From JANQKX01 sp039028695 (lineage in GTDB: Bacteria; Pseudomonadota; Alphaproteobacteria; Kiloniellales; Kiloniellaceae), in assembly GCA_039028695.1 (NCBI GenBank), contig JBCCHN010000006.1, positions 19,345 to 83,344 on the forward strand: DNA of 64,000 nt. Direction: 5' to 3'. The notes beneath the pieces were generated by a model, which had not been told where the DNA came from, did no database searches, and worked only from the letters and a program-made list of their open reading frames with translations. This document shows positions 17,675 through 26,638 of the stretch, piece after piece. Within the stretch, counting starts at the first letter, position 1, and each line of letters begins with the position of its first letter. The translations under genes were made by a program, and so were the position numbers.

Positions 17675-18030
17675 TCGACGGCAAAACGTCCGCATCCATG
17701 ATCGGTGCGACGCTTTCATCTTGTATTGTCCGCAATGGTTCATTTCTTCCCTTCAAAGCCGCCGCTGGTCTGAGTCCGGTTCTGGGGTTAAAGCAGCCTG
17801 GATCTAAGCGTCTGCCGGACGGGTGGTTCTAGCCAAGAACAGACAATTGCGCAGCACCACAAGTGGGCCTCTTCAGGGTAATACTTGGATTAGCGGAAAT
17901 TTTTCTCCCAAAACACTCGGAAGCCGATTCGCGTCGGTTCAAGCAACTTTGCTCTTACCAAGCCAATCTAAACAAACCCAATGCTTAGGTGATCATATTT
18001 TGTCGCGATAGACCGGACCTCCGCTTCAGC
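17675..18030. other. Intergenic region between convergent genes, holds a dispersed repeat
   Basis: No gene is visible in 356 bases. The section 17727-17844 is one copy of a 118-base repeat also found at 26743-26860. The rest shows nothing I recognise. Confidence 0.5.
17727..17844. repeat. 118-base dispersed repeat, copy 1
   Basis: By direct comparison this segment and 26743-26860 have equal length and differ at 10 positions, with no gaps. It begins TGTCCGCA and ends close to AGAC; the second copy ends with GCGGAC, so the ends are partly inverted (GTCCGC/GCGGAC). It is non-coding and resembles a small MITE- or REP-like element. Confidence 0.75.
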
Positions 18031-21000
18031 TTAGCGTCGGTAAAAGGTGCTTTTGGTCGGCAATGCCTGGGCCGACCGTTTTAGATGTTTTCGGGGCCGC
18101 AATAGCAGATAACATAGAGGCGGCGTGACAATCAGCGTCAGTGGCGAAGCAACGGCAAGTCCTCCAATCATCATAGTCGCCATCGGCTCGAACAGGGCGC
18201 CGCCCGAAAGTGCCATGGGCACAAGACCAAACATCGTCGTGAGTGAGGTCAGCATGATCGGCTTGGCACGCGCCTGGGCAGCCAGGACGATGGCATCACC
18301 CAACTCCGCTCCAGCACATTCGATATCAATTTGATTGATCAACACGATTGCATTGTTGATGATGATCCCCATCAATGACATCAGGCCCAGCATGGCAAAA
18401 AACGACAGGGGTTGACCGCCCAGCAGCATCGCAAAGGGCGCGCCAATCACAATCAGTGGGATTGTCAGAAAAGTTGCCAAGGACCTTCGCAGCGAGTTGA
18501 ACTGAAAGATCAACGCGCCCAACATAACCCCAAGCGCAAGCGGCATGTTTTCCCCCATTTGTGCCATCACATCGGCACTGTCCTCGAGCTCGCCGCTGAT
18601 CGTGATCTCGTACTTTGGGCCGAGATCGAGACCATCCAACACCGGTTGAAGTCGCTCAAGTGTTTGCTGAGCGCTTAACTTGGCGCTCTTGCCTGAAACG
18701 ACAATTCGGCGCAGCTGGTTTTCGCGCCGGATTTCGGAGAATTCGAGTACCGGGCGGAAGCTCGCAACCTGATCTACGGAGATCAGCTGGCCGCCTGTTG
18801 AGACGGTCAGATCCGCCAGGTCTTCCAAGCTATCGCGCCCCCCAGCACTTGCCCTCAGAACGATGGGAATTTGTTCATCACCTTCGCGAAATGTGGAGTA
18901 AGTTGTGCCGGAAAAATAGGCTTCCATAACCTCAGAGATGTCCCGCGAGGTAACACCGAATTCGCGCGCTTTGTCTTGCGCGATATCGACCACGACCTTG
19001 ATTACCTTGTTTCCCCAATCATTTTCGTTTTTTACAACGTGGGGGAGTTCAGAGAAGGCTAGCTCGATTTCTGATGCGGCGGACATAAGGACGTCGAGAT
19101 CGGGACCGAAAATTTCCACGTCGACGATCCCCGACTCTGAGCCGCCCTGGGGCAGACGGGTCACTCGGAAACGGGCTTCAGGAAACTGTTCGACGAAAAC
19201 CCGCCGGGCGCGAGCAGCCATCTTCTCCGACGCATCTAAGCCGATGACGTTCACATGGAAGAAGGCACTTGTCGGGTCTGGGTCTGCAGGGTTGAGGCCA
19301 AGATTGAAACGCGGTCCGCCGTCTCCCACAAAAACAGTAGTATTCACTACGTCCGGATTTATCTCAGAGTTATTCAACCAATGCTGCACGCGAAGCGCCA
19401 TGCGTTCGGTCTCTGAAATCGCTGCTTCTTTGGGTAGATCCATGTAGATCAGAAAATCCGAGCGCTCGCTGAAGGGGAACATCTCGGACTTTAGCAGAGC
19501 GAACTGGCTGCCGCTCCATACAACGGCGCCCATTGCCAACGCTACCAAGGGCAAACCGAATGGCAAGAGCCATCGCACCAAAGCGCCATAGGCGCGTTTG
19601 AGGTGCCCCGGCCCGGCCCCGGCCTTCGGGCTCCGGCGTAGCAATTTTGTGCAAAGATAGGGCAGGATGTAAAGCGCAGTAAGCCAAGAACCCAACAACA
19701 TGGACGATACCACGGCACCCAATGAATAGGCGAATTCGCCTTCGACACCGTTCATCAACAACATAGGGAGGAAAGCAGAGACAGTGGTAATCGAGGCCAC
19801 GCCTAGGGGCACGACGAACTGTGCGCCCGCAGATTTCGCCGCCGCCACCGGATCCATGCCCTGATCGATGCGGTTACCGATATCTTCCACAACGACGAGC
19901 CCATTGTCGACCAAAAGACCAAGCGAGATGATCACCGCGGCGATCGAGACTTGTTCGATATCCACGCCAATGAAACCCATAACCGCCAGTGCGAAACAAA
20001 TGGTGAAGGGCACAATGCAGGCGATAACAATCGCTGAGCGGAATCCTAGAAACAGCAGCATTACGAAGAAAACAACGATGAATGTTTGACCCACGTTTTC
20101 GAGCGCGTTGTTGACTGCGTCTGTAACGACCGTTTCCTGAAAGGTCGAAACATTCAAGGCGATGCCAATTGGCTGATTGTTTTCAAAGTCGGTCATTGCC
20201 ACCTGAAGCCGGTCGCCCAGGTCCTGAATATCAGTGTCCGCCGACATCTCCACCGCTGCGACGATCGCCGGCTCCCCATTGTAAAAGACCGGTTTTTCCT
20301 TGGGGTCCACGTAGCCTCTGCGTACGTCGATCAAGTCCGAGAGACGGACAAACCCCGCCAGCCCGCTAACCTGTGTGAGAACGCCACCGATGTCCTCAAT
20401 GGAGCGCAGGTCCCCATTGGCTTCCAGAACGATCTTGGTGCCGTCGGCATCGATTTCACCCGCCGGCAGAATGACGTTCTGCGCTTGAAGGTCGTCGAGG
20501 AGTTGCTGCAACTGGATACCGACTGCGGCAAGCTTGCGGATGTCCACTTCCAGCCAGACCCGCTCTTCCTGCACACCGTAAAGGCTGACCTTGGTCACGC
20601 CATCCACGCGAAAGAGCGTCGTGCGGAGGTCTTCGGCCACGTCCTCCATTTCCGCCATCGAATAACCGTCGCCGGTCAACGCCACAGTGGCGATGGAAAC
20701 GTCGCCGTATTCAGTGTTTACCCGCGGCTCTGACGTGCCCTCAGGAAGCTCAACGCGAACAGCTTGCATCTTGTTGCGCAGGTCTTCCCACGCCGAATCG
20801 ATATCGGCGCCGTAGATCGTGTCGAAGAGGTCGACATAGATGAGCACCTGACCGGTTGTGATGATCGTTTCTATATCTTCAACTTCGCCGATTTCACGGA
20901 TTCGTCGCTCTATGGGAATGGCAATCAGCTCCTCTAGCCGCAAGGGCGACATGCCGTCAAAGGCCACTGCCACGGCGGCGGTCCGAATCGTGATCTCGGG

Positions 21001-21114
21001 GTTTTCGCGTTTGGGAATACCCATATAGGACATCAAACCAAGCGCGAGGATCGCCAACATCATAAGGACTGTGAATCGGGTCTTTTCGAGACCGAAGCGT
21101 GTTAGGAAATCCAT
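18031..21114 (-). CDS. RND-family efflux transporter, inner-membrane subunit
   Basis: The 1027-residue protein has the AcrB architecture: TM1 at the N-terminus, a large periplasmic porter domain (residues ~35-330), TM2-6, a second porter domain (~550-860) and TM8-12. Typical motifs include FDGMSPLRLEELIAIPIE near the start and RAKPIMLTSLTTMFGL near the end. Energised by protons, such pumps export drugs or lipids. In helix 4 the AcrB-type Asp-Asp pair reads VDNG (around residue 405), and in helix 10 the usual lysine position reads INNAIVL (around 923), so the proton relay is altered. It is cotranscribed with the adaptor gene, 1 base downstream of it. No TolC-type gene is in the window. Confidence 0.92.
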   Translation of the reverse strand: MDFLTRFGLEKTRFTVLMMLAILALGLMSYMGIPKRENPEITIRTAAVAVAFDGMSPLRLEELIAIPIERRIREIGEVEDIETIITTGQVLIYVDLFDTIYGADIDSAWEDLRNKMQAVRVELPEGTSEPRVNTEYGDVSIATVALTGDGYSMAEMEDVAEDLRTTLFRVDGVTKVSLYGVQEERVWLEVDIRKLAAVGIQLQQLLDDLQAQNVILPAGEIDADGTKIVLEANGDLRSIEDIGGVLTQVSGLAGFVRLSDLIDVRRGYVDPKEKPVFYNGEPAIVAAVEMSADTDIQDLGDRLQVAMTDFENNQPIGIALNVSTFQETVVTDAVNNALENVGQTFIVVFFVMLLFLGFRSAIVIACIVPFTICFALAVMGFIGVDIEQVSIAAVIISLGLLVDNGLVVVEDIGNRIDQGMDPVAAAKSAGAQFVVPLGVASITTVSAFLPMLLMNGVEGEFAYSLGAVVSSMLLGSWLTALYILPYLCTKLLRRSPKAGAGPGHLKRAYGALVRWLLPFGLPLVALAMGAVVWSGSQFALLKSEMFPFSERSDFLIYMDLPKEAAISETERMALRVQHWLNNSEINPDVVNTTVFVGDGGPRFNLGLNPADPDPTSAFFHVNVIGLDASEKMAARARRVFVEQFPEARFRVTRLPQGGSESGIVDVEIFGPDLDVLMSAASEIELAFSELPHVVKNENDWGNKVIKVVVDIAQDKAREFGVTSRDISEVMEAYFSGTTYSTFREGDEQIPIVLRASAGGRDSLEDLADLTVSTGGQLISVDQVASFRPVLEFSEIRRENQLRRIVVSGKSAKLSAQQTLERLQPVLDGLDLGPKYEITISGELEDSADVMAQMGENMPLALGVMLGALIFQFNSLRRSLATFLTIPLIVIGAPFAMLLGGQPLSFFAMLGLMSLMGIIINNAIVLINQIDIECAGAELGDAIVLAAQARAKPIMLTSLTTMFGLVPMALSGGALFEPMATMMIGGLAVASPLTLIVTPPLCYLLLRPRKHLKRSAQALPTKSTFYRR

Positions 21115-21115
21115 T

Positions 21116-22237
21116 TCAATTGGCCTCGTGATCGGGCAGCAGCCGTACCTCCATCCCTTCTCTGAGGAAGGTTACGCCTTTAATCGCCACGCGCTCACCG
21201 GGCGTCAGTCCATCAATGATCAGGAATTTGTTCGCGCGGAGTCCAGCCATCGTTACCTCGCGCCGCTGCACCGTGCTGGTCGTCACATCGAAAACAAAAA
21301 CCTCAAGCTGGACGATGGAGTCCGGTCCGGCGCCCTCGGGCACCTCCACATCTGGGATCGCGGCCGAAATTGGAATTAAATGACCCGTTGCGGCGGGCAG
21401 CGGGAACTCGAACGCCACTTCTACGGCCATCCCGGCCTTGATAATTGGCGACGTTTCGAGCAATTCAACCACCACTGGGAAGGATGATACTTGCCCCGCT
21501 CGCTCGCCCAGCTCGCTAACGACCGCAGTAAGTTTGATGGTAGGATCGTCCGCCAATCGAATGACTGCCGGCGTCCCCACCACAAGCTTTCCAATAACAT
21601 CGAAGCTCACAGAGAAGGACACTTCGAAATCGTTCTCTTCATAGAGAGAAAGAACCGTCTGCCCGACGGAAACGGTTGCGAAGCTCTCGACTTCAATAGA
21701 GTCTATGATTCCTTCGAATGGCGCGTAGAGTTTGGCGTCGGATAGGTCTTCCTCTGCCGCGACAAGATTTTTTTGGGCCTGCACCAGCCGGGCTCGGCTC
21801 TGGGCAACGGCCGTTCGGTCCTTGTTGCGCTGCACCACCGTACCAGAGCCTCTGTCCAACAACTTTTGTGATCGTTCGAGATCGGCTTCAGCCTGGTCCA
21901 AGGTGACCTGTGCTTCTTCGACGGATGCTTGACGGTTCTCAACCTGAGTCTCGAACTGCTCCGAGTCCAGCTCGGCGAGCAGTTGCCCCTTAGAGACTCG
22001 TTCACCGACGTCGAGCGAGAGTCGACCCATCCGGCCGCCAACTTCGAATGAGAGAACATTGAGTGCGCCGGGTTCCATTACGCCGGGGTAGCGGCGGACC
22101 GTCGTCCGTTCGGCATCCTCCACCAGCGCAGTGACCAACCCACGGACAGGAGGGGCCACATCAGTCTTATCATCCTCGGGCAAACACCCGAACAACAAAG
22201 GAACACTGATCAACACGAGCAATTTTGATATGGTCAC
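21116..22237 (-). CDS. RND efflux periplasmic adaptor (membrane fusion) lipoprotein
   Basis: The 373-residue protein starts with a lipoprotein signal (ISVPLLFGC), with Cys18 as the likely lipidated residue. It then shows the adaptor layout: barrel-sandwich half (VGGRMGRLSLDVGERVSKGQLLAELD), an alpha-helical hairpin (residues ~90-145, heptad-rich), the second lipoyl half (LYAPFEGIIDSIEVE) and a beta-barrel domain. It bridges the RND pump and an outer-membrane channel. It is the first gene of the pair and diverges from an AraC-type regulator with 97 bases between. Confidence 0.9.
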   Translation of the reverse strand: MTISKLLVLISVPLLFGCLPEDDKTDVAPPVRGLVTALVEDAERTTVRRYPGVMEPGALNVLSFEVGGRMGRLSLDVGERVSKGQLLAELDSEQFETQVENRQASVEEAQVTLDQAEADLERSQKLLDRGSGTVVQRNKDRTAVAQSRARLVQAQKNLVAAEEDLSDAKLYAPFEGIIDSIEVESFATVSVGQTVLSLYEENDFEVSFSVSFDVIGKLVVGTPAVIRLADDPTIKLTAVVSELGERAGQVSSFPVVVELLETSPIIKAGMAVEVAFEFPLPAATGHLIPISAAIPDVEVPEGAGPDSIVQLEVFVFDVTTSTVQRREVTMAGLRANKFLIIDGLTPGERVAIKGVTFLREGMEVRLLPDHEAN

Positions 22238-22334
22238 GAAAATCCGCTCTCTAGCGCCTTGGCACTATGGACTATTTTCCTCTTGCTTCTAGGTTTTAGA
22301 GTAATCCATTCAATCGGAGGCAGACAGGACACAT

Positions 22335-23387
22335 ATGTCGAGAAATCGGACATTTCACGCCAAAAAGCTCGGCAAAAGCAGTCACATCACGATTGCCACG
22401 ACCACCGTGGCATTTGCTCTCGCCCAAGGGATGAGCATAGCTGAAATCGAGGCGGCCACCGATCTAAACAGAGAGGCTTTGGGTGATCCAGACGCACGTC
22501 TGAATGATAGGATACCCCATCAGATCTGGGTCGCTCTGGCTAAAAGGACTCAGAATGAGGTGGCCCTTGGCATTGAGGCCGCTCGGGCGGCCCCTTTCAC
22601 GGCGCTTGGTGGTCTGGCCCATGGTGCACAGTATGCGCCAACCTTGTACGATGCCTTGAGATTTCTAACCCGCAATGGGTCCATCTTGGCCGACCGCCTG
22701 GAGTTCGAGCTTGTTAGTAGGCCAAATGAGACCTTCCTTTCAGGAAGACACCCAAACGATGAAATTGATCAAGGGCGGATGGCCGAAGTCGGTGCAGGCC
22801 TGCTGGCGCGGTTGGTGCGCGAGATTCTCGGTGTGACAACCCCCCCGTCTAGGGTCGAATTTGCATTCGAGCCGCTGGGACCAGCGGAGGCATACAGTAC
22901 CTTTTTCCGCTGTCCTGTGATTTTTGAAAGGGATCAATCTGCTTTAGTCTACTCCAATGAGACGATGTCAAAATCGATTCAATCAGCTGATCCCACCTTG
23001 TTTTCCTACATTGAAGAGCATTTTCGCATGACAATGCGACAAATGGAGGCCAAGCAATTTAGTCCCCAGTTCATGCAACTTCGGGAAGCCATCGCTGATT
23101 CGGCGGCTTGCGGTGACTATCGGATTTCTGCCATCTGCCGTCGTGCCCGAATGAGCCCCCGTACGGCTCAGCGCGTCACTGCGGCGCAGGATACAACGCT
23201 ACAGGCGATGATCGCCGATGCACGACTGTCGGCCTCTGAAGCACTACTGGCCGATCCGACCGTCCCGATAGAGAGGATTGCGACCCTGCTTGGTTACTCT
23301 GATGACCGCGCTTTTCGGCGGGCGTTTAACCGTTGGACCGGGGCAAGCCCATCGGCCTTCCGCAGATCGCGGCAGTCTGGCAAGTAA
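22335..23387 (+). CDS. AraC-family transcriptional regulator
   Basis: The 350-residue protein has an N-terminal ligand domain of the arabinose-binding AraC-like type (residues ~20-215, including GALGGLAHGAQYAPTLYDALRFL-like sequence) and a C-terminal double helix-turn-helix (residues ~255-345: ISAICRRARMSPRTAQR, then IERIATLLGYSDDRAFRRAFNRWTG). It is divergent from the RND pump genes and is probably their regulator. An ACACATATG context lies at the start; an alternative upstream start is not evident. Confidence 0.9.
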   Translation: MSRNRTFHAKKLGKSSHITIATTTVAFALAQGMSIAEIEAATDLNREALGDPDARLNDRIPHQIWVALAKRTQNEVALGIEAARAAPFTALGGLAHGAQYAPTLYDALRFLTRNGSILADRLEFELVSRPNETFLSGRHPNDEIDQGRMAEVGAGLLARLVREILGVTTPPSRVEFAFEPLGPAEAYSTFFRCPVIFERDQSALVYSNETMSKSIQSADPTLFSYIEEHFRMTMRQMEAKQFSPQFMQLREAIADSAACGDYRISAICRRARMSPRTAQRVTAAQDTTLQAMIADARLSASEALLADPTVPIERIATLLGYSDDRAFRRAFNRWTGASPSAFRRSRQSGK

Positions 23388-23437
23388 CGGTTTGAGTCAA
23401 CTGGGGCGAAATGCCATCTCTGTTTAAAATCTCCTGT

Positions 23438-23470
23438 TAGGTAAAGATCACCATTTGCTAGTATTACCTA
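23438..23470. repeat. Inverted repeat between convergent genes
   Basis: TAGGTAA (23438-23444) and TTACCTA (23464-23470) are perfectly inverted with 19 bases between them. They lie between the 3' ends of the AraC-type and hydrolase-regulator genes. They could be a cruciform or a protein site; no T-run supports a terminator. Confidence 0.35.
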
Positions 23471-23670
23471 TTAATACTCTTGGTAATTCTATAAAATCAG
23501 GTCCACTTTCTGGGCTATAGTGGTCGTCAATCCAGTCCGCCGCTGACGGAGAATAATGGCCAACCATTGCCGTGTTCTGAATTGGGCGGAACGAATTCGG
23601 TGCTCAATTCAAGCCACAACAAGGTAGCGCAATCCCCACTGCGTCGCCTAGTTTTGTCCCGTGCAAAATT

Positions 23671-24882
23671 TTAGAATTGCTCAAGAAAGTGGCTTACTTC
23701 ATCGATGAATTGTGAAAAGGCTGGTTCCGTATCTAGCAAAATATGGTTCTGACTTTCGAGTGTTACAAAATGTGCTCCAGGTATACCTGTCGCAAAGGCA
23801 CGGCCGGCCTCGAGTGGGATCTCCCCATCACGACGCGCATGAAGGACAAGCGTGGGCGTTTGTACGTGATGGAGTCGATGGGATACGTCGATGTCGCCGA
23901 AAATTTCGTGCAGCTGATAGGCCACCTCGGGAGACACCGTTCGACGCTGCAACTCATTAAACCAGGCCATCTGCTCCATGGACGCTCCTGGCATAAACCT
24001 TGATGTAAAAAGTTGGCGAAACGCCGGATTGTCTTGTCCCCAACCGGCCCGAATCAAAGTACTCATCGCTTCCCGCCGGCCAATTTCCACCGGGTCGTTT
24101 TGCTTGCGCCAGCCCTTGACGAAGCCACCGTAAAGGATCAAGTGAGTGACTCGATTGGGATGCCGTACCGCGTATTCGACAGACACTGCGCAGCCTTGCG
24201 AAATTCCAAATAGGGCAAATCGGTCTAGCCCTTGGGCATCGGCCACACTCTCCAGGTCCGCCACCATTGCTTCGAAAGTAAGGTCTGTCACATTTCGGTC
24301 TGAAAGACCATTCCCCCTTTCGTCGTATCTTACGAGAAGGTGGGTTCGAGCCAACTCCGTTATCCAATGACGCCAGATCGGGGATTCCCAATCAAATTCT
24401 AAGTGGGACATCCAATTTGCCGCCTTGATCAATGGTCTGCCTTGGCCCAGGCATGCGTAGGCGATCTGCACGTTGTCCGCGGTCTTACAGTATTGGATTT
24501 TTTGTACTAAGACCCTTTCCCGTTGACCTTCGTGTCTTTTGTCGTCGTTCCCCGCGATCGGGTTGGGATCTAGTTTGCTTGCAACATCCCCGACAAACCG
24601 GAAGCCCCTACCGTGGGCGGTCTGGATCCAATTTTGCGATTTACCGTCGTCGCCAATCGCTTGCCGGGCTGCCTTTATGCGGCTGCTCAAAGCAGAATCT
24701 GAAACCGTTCGGTCCGCCCATATAGTATCAAACAGCTCCTGCTTAGATATAACCCTATCTCTGTTTTCAATCAGATAACACAGCAGGTCAAACACCTGAG
24801 GCTCGACGGCACAAACCTTATCTGCACGTCGAAGCTCAATGCGCCTCTTATCCAGGATGAATTCGCCAAAGGAAAAAATCAT
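23671..24882 (-). CDS. Winged-helix regulator fused to an alpha/beta hydrolase
   Basis: Residues 1-100 form an OmpR/CadC-type winged helix (FSFGEFILDKRRIELRR, LLCYLIENRDRVISKQELFD, WIQTAHGRGFRFVG). Residues ~125-403 form an alpha/beta hydrolase with nucleophile elbow GISQG (Ser228), a likely acid in HARRDGEIP (around 350) and histidine in QNHILL (around 378). No transmembrane segment separates the domains, so the protein should be cytosolic. The hydrolase may sense or hydrolyse an ester-like signal and so control DNA binding. It is divergent from a diiron-protein gene, with repeated TCAAGA boxes between them. All three catalytic residues appear intact, so it may be an active enzyme as well. 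Confidence 0.88.
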   Translation of the reverse strand: MIFSFGEFILDKRRIELRRADKVCAVEPQVFDLLCYLIENRDRVISKQELFDTIWADRTVSDSALSSRIKAARQAIGDDGKSQNWIQTAHGRGFRFVGDVASKLDPNPIAGNDDKRHEGQRERVLVQKIQYCKTADNVQIAYACLGQGRPLIKAANWMSHLEFDWESPIWRHWITELARTHLLVRYDERGNGLSDRNVTDLTFEAMVADLESVADAQGLDRFALFGISQGCAVSVEYAVRHPNRVTHLILYGGFVKGWRKQNDPVEIGRREAMSTLIRAGWGQDNPAFRQLFTSRFMPGASMEQMAWFNELQRRTVSPEVAYQLHEIFGDIDVSHRLHHVQTPTLVLHARRDGEIPLEAGRAFATGIPGAHFVTLESQNHILLDTEPAFSQFIDEVSHFLEQF

Positions 24883-24933
24883 GGGATTCTGCTCGTGTTT
24901 GAACTGTAAATCGATGCCTTCAATTGGCGATAG

Positions 24934-24982
24934 TCAAGAATCATCAAGAATTCTTCAAGAGATATCCAACTCAAGTTCAAGC
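24934..24982. promoter_or_regulatory. TCAAGA direct-repeat operator in the divergent promoter
   Basis: TCAAGA occurs at 24934, 24944 and 24955, spaced by 10 and 11 bases, followed by TCAAG at 24971 and 24977. OmpR/PhoB-type winged helices bind direct repeats about one helical turn apart, and the adjacent regulator has that fold. AAGAATTCTT at 24947-24956 is also a perfect palindrome. The site lies 52 bases upstream of the regulator start. Confidence 0.5.
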
Positions 24983-25080
24983 ATCTGAGATCCTTAACCT
25001 ATCAAATAAGGCTTCTGGAGTTGACGGGACAGATGGATTTTTCCCGTCCCACATGAAACTAAACCAAGGCGGAGCCTATC

Positions 25081-26022
25081 ATGAACATGATCAAAAACAT
25101 CGAGCTGCCCGGCAATGCCGACTATTATCAGCGTTGCATCGCGGTCTCAAAAAAAGTGCGCTGGGACATTGAAAAGGATGTCATCCGGGGTCGGGTTTTT
25201 TCCACATCAGAAAAATTTCTGCCCGATGGGCTCAGCCTCATCAACAAGTTTGTCAGCTTAACGGATGAGGAGAAAAGGTTCATCAGCCAAATTCAGGGCC
25301 GAACCTACGCGAACATTTTTGGTCTCGTTGAACGTTTCATCAACGCCAAAATACTAGAAGTGAGCCGCGATCATTGGCTGGGCGATCAAGTCGCTTTAGA
25401 AGCCCTAGTGAGGTTCAGCGATGAAGAGCTAAAGCACCAGGCCTTGTTTCGCCGCATTGAAGAGATGATTGGGGTGGTTTTACCACCGGGATATCGCTTC
25501 GACGTGGATGCCAACGATGTAGCACAAGTAGTTTTGGGCAAAAGCACCTGGGCTGTCTTGGCCCTGACGCTAGATATCGAGCTTTTCACTCAGCTGCATT
25601 ATCGCGAAAGCATAGATCCAGATGACGGCCTTTCAGAGCTTTTCAAGGATGTGTTTTTGTACCATTGGAAAGAAGAATGCCAGCACGCCATCCTGGATGA
25701 ACTTGAGTGGGTGCGCGAGGATGCCAAGCTTTCAGCAGACCGGCGAAATGATGCCGTCGACCAATTCATCGCTCTCGTCGGGGCTGTGGACGGTATATTG
25801 CAGGCCCAGGCCACGTCAGACGCCACCTATTTCGCGGCGGCGTGCGGCCGCACTGTCTCTCAGGCAGAGGCTAGCCAAATCGAAGCCGCCTTTTTGGAGG
25901 CCTACCGTTGGCAATACATCCATTCCGGCGCCCAACACCCAAGATTCCAAAAGGCACTCGGTGGCCTCATAACGGGAGAGCAGGGGCAACGAATCTCGAA
26001 CGCCCTCGCATCCCTTCGATAA
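25081..26022 (+). CDS. Ferritin-like diiron protein (predicted oxidase or oxygenase)
   Basis: The 313-residue, mostly helical protein has two ExxH motifs, EELKH near residue 118 and EECQH near residue 199, spaced as in ferritin-like four-helix-bundle diiron enzymes. Such sites bind two irons and activate oxygen, for example in AurF-type N-oxygenases, hydroxylases and fatty-acid desaturases. I cannot name the exact family. The gene starts an operon with an OsmC-like gene (44 bases apart) and is divergent from the winged-helix/hydrolase regulator. The pair suggests oxidation or detoxification of an organic compound. Substrate unknown. Confidence 0.75.
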   Translation: MNMIKNIELPGNADYYQRCIAVSKKVRWDIEKDVIRGRVFSTSEKFLPDGLSLINKFVSLTDEEKRFISQIQGRTYANIFGLVERFINAKILEVSRDHWLGDQVALEALVRFSDEELKHQALFRRIEEMIGVVLPPGYRFDVDANDVAQVVLGKSTWAVLALTLDIELFTQLHYRESIDPDDGLSELFKDVFLYHWKEECQHAILDELEWVREDAKLSADRRNDAVDQFIALVGAVDGILQAQATSDATYFAAACGRTVSQAEASQIEAAFLEAYRWQYIHSGAQHPRFQKALGGLITGEQGQRISNALASLR

Positions 26023-26065
26023 ACAAATCACATCCCTCTCAAATCCATAGACTTGGAGATCTCCA

Positions 26066-26638
26066 ATGCCTCAAACCGAATCCAAAACATCTGCGAATAT
26101 CGTTAATGGCCTCAACGTGGATGATCTGATGGCGCTTATCGGCTCCGTAAAACAGGATCCCGAAAATGCCAAAACCTCGTGGAGTGTGACCACGTCTTGG
26201 CAAGGGCAGACGCGGACCAAGTCAGAGGTGAACTCTTTTAAGCTCGGCGATACCGAGATTGAGCGGTCCTTTGCCTTTGAGATTGATGAACCTCTAGAAC
26301 TGGGCGGAAGCAATGCATTTGCAAATCCGCAAGAGCACCTGTTGGCGGCCTTGAACGCCTGCATGACGGTCGGCTATGTGGCACAATGTGCAGTGCGGGG
26401 CCTTACGATCGACCGGCTTGAAATCGAAACTGAGGGCGACATCGATTTACGGGGCTTCCTGGGAATTGATCCTGCGATTAGCAACGGCTATGAGAGCCTG
26501 ACCTATACAGTCCGGATTAGCGGTGACGGGTCTAAAGAAGAGTTTAGTGACGTCCATGATGCTGTTATGGCGACGTCACCGAACTTCTTCAACTTGTCAA
26601 AATCCATCTCATTGATTCCAAAGCTAGTGGTTCAATGA
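26066..26638 (+). CDS. OsmC-like family protein with one conserved cysteine
   Basis: The 190-residue protein has the OsmC fold pattern, with NPQEHLLAALNACMTVGY placing the peroxidatic cysteine near residue 99. In classical OsmC/Ohr proteins a second cysteine lies in a CPV-type motif near the C-terminal helix; here the matching segment reads ATSPNFFN, with Ser in its place. Peroxidase activity by the normal disulfide mechanism is therefore unlikely without a partner thiol; some OsmC relatives with such changes have other roles. It is encoded just after the diiron protein and probably cotranscribed. A ribosome site GGAG lies 8 bases upstream. Confidence 0.85.
   Translation: MPQTESKTSANIVNGLNVDDLMALIGSVKQDPENAKTSWSVTTSWQGQTRTKSEVNSFKLGDTEIERSFAFEIDEPLELGGSNAFANPQEHLLAALNACMTVGYVAQCAVRGLTIDRLEIETEGDIDLRGFLGIDPAISNGYESLTYTVRISGDGSKEEFSDVHDAVMATSPNFFNLSKSISLIPKLVVQ

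Noticed and set aside
20086..20733. 215-codon plus-strand open frame
   Set aside because: It lies entirely inside, and antisense to, the RND pump gene, whose motifs are unmistakable.
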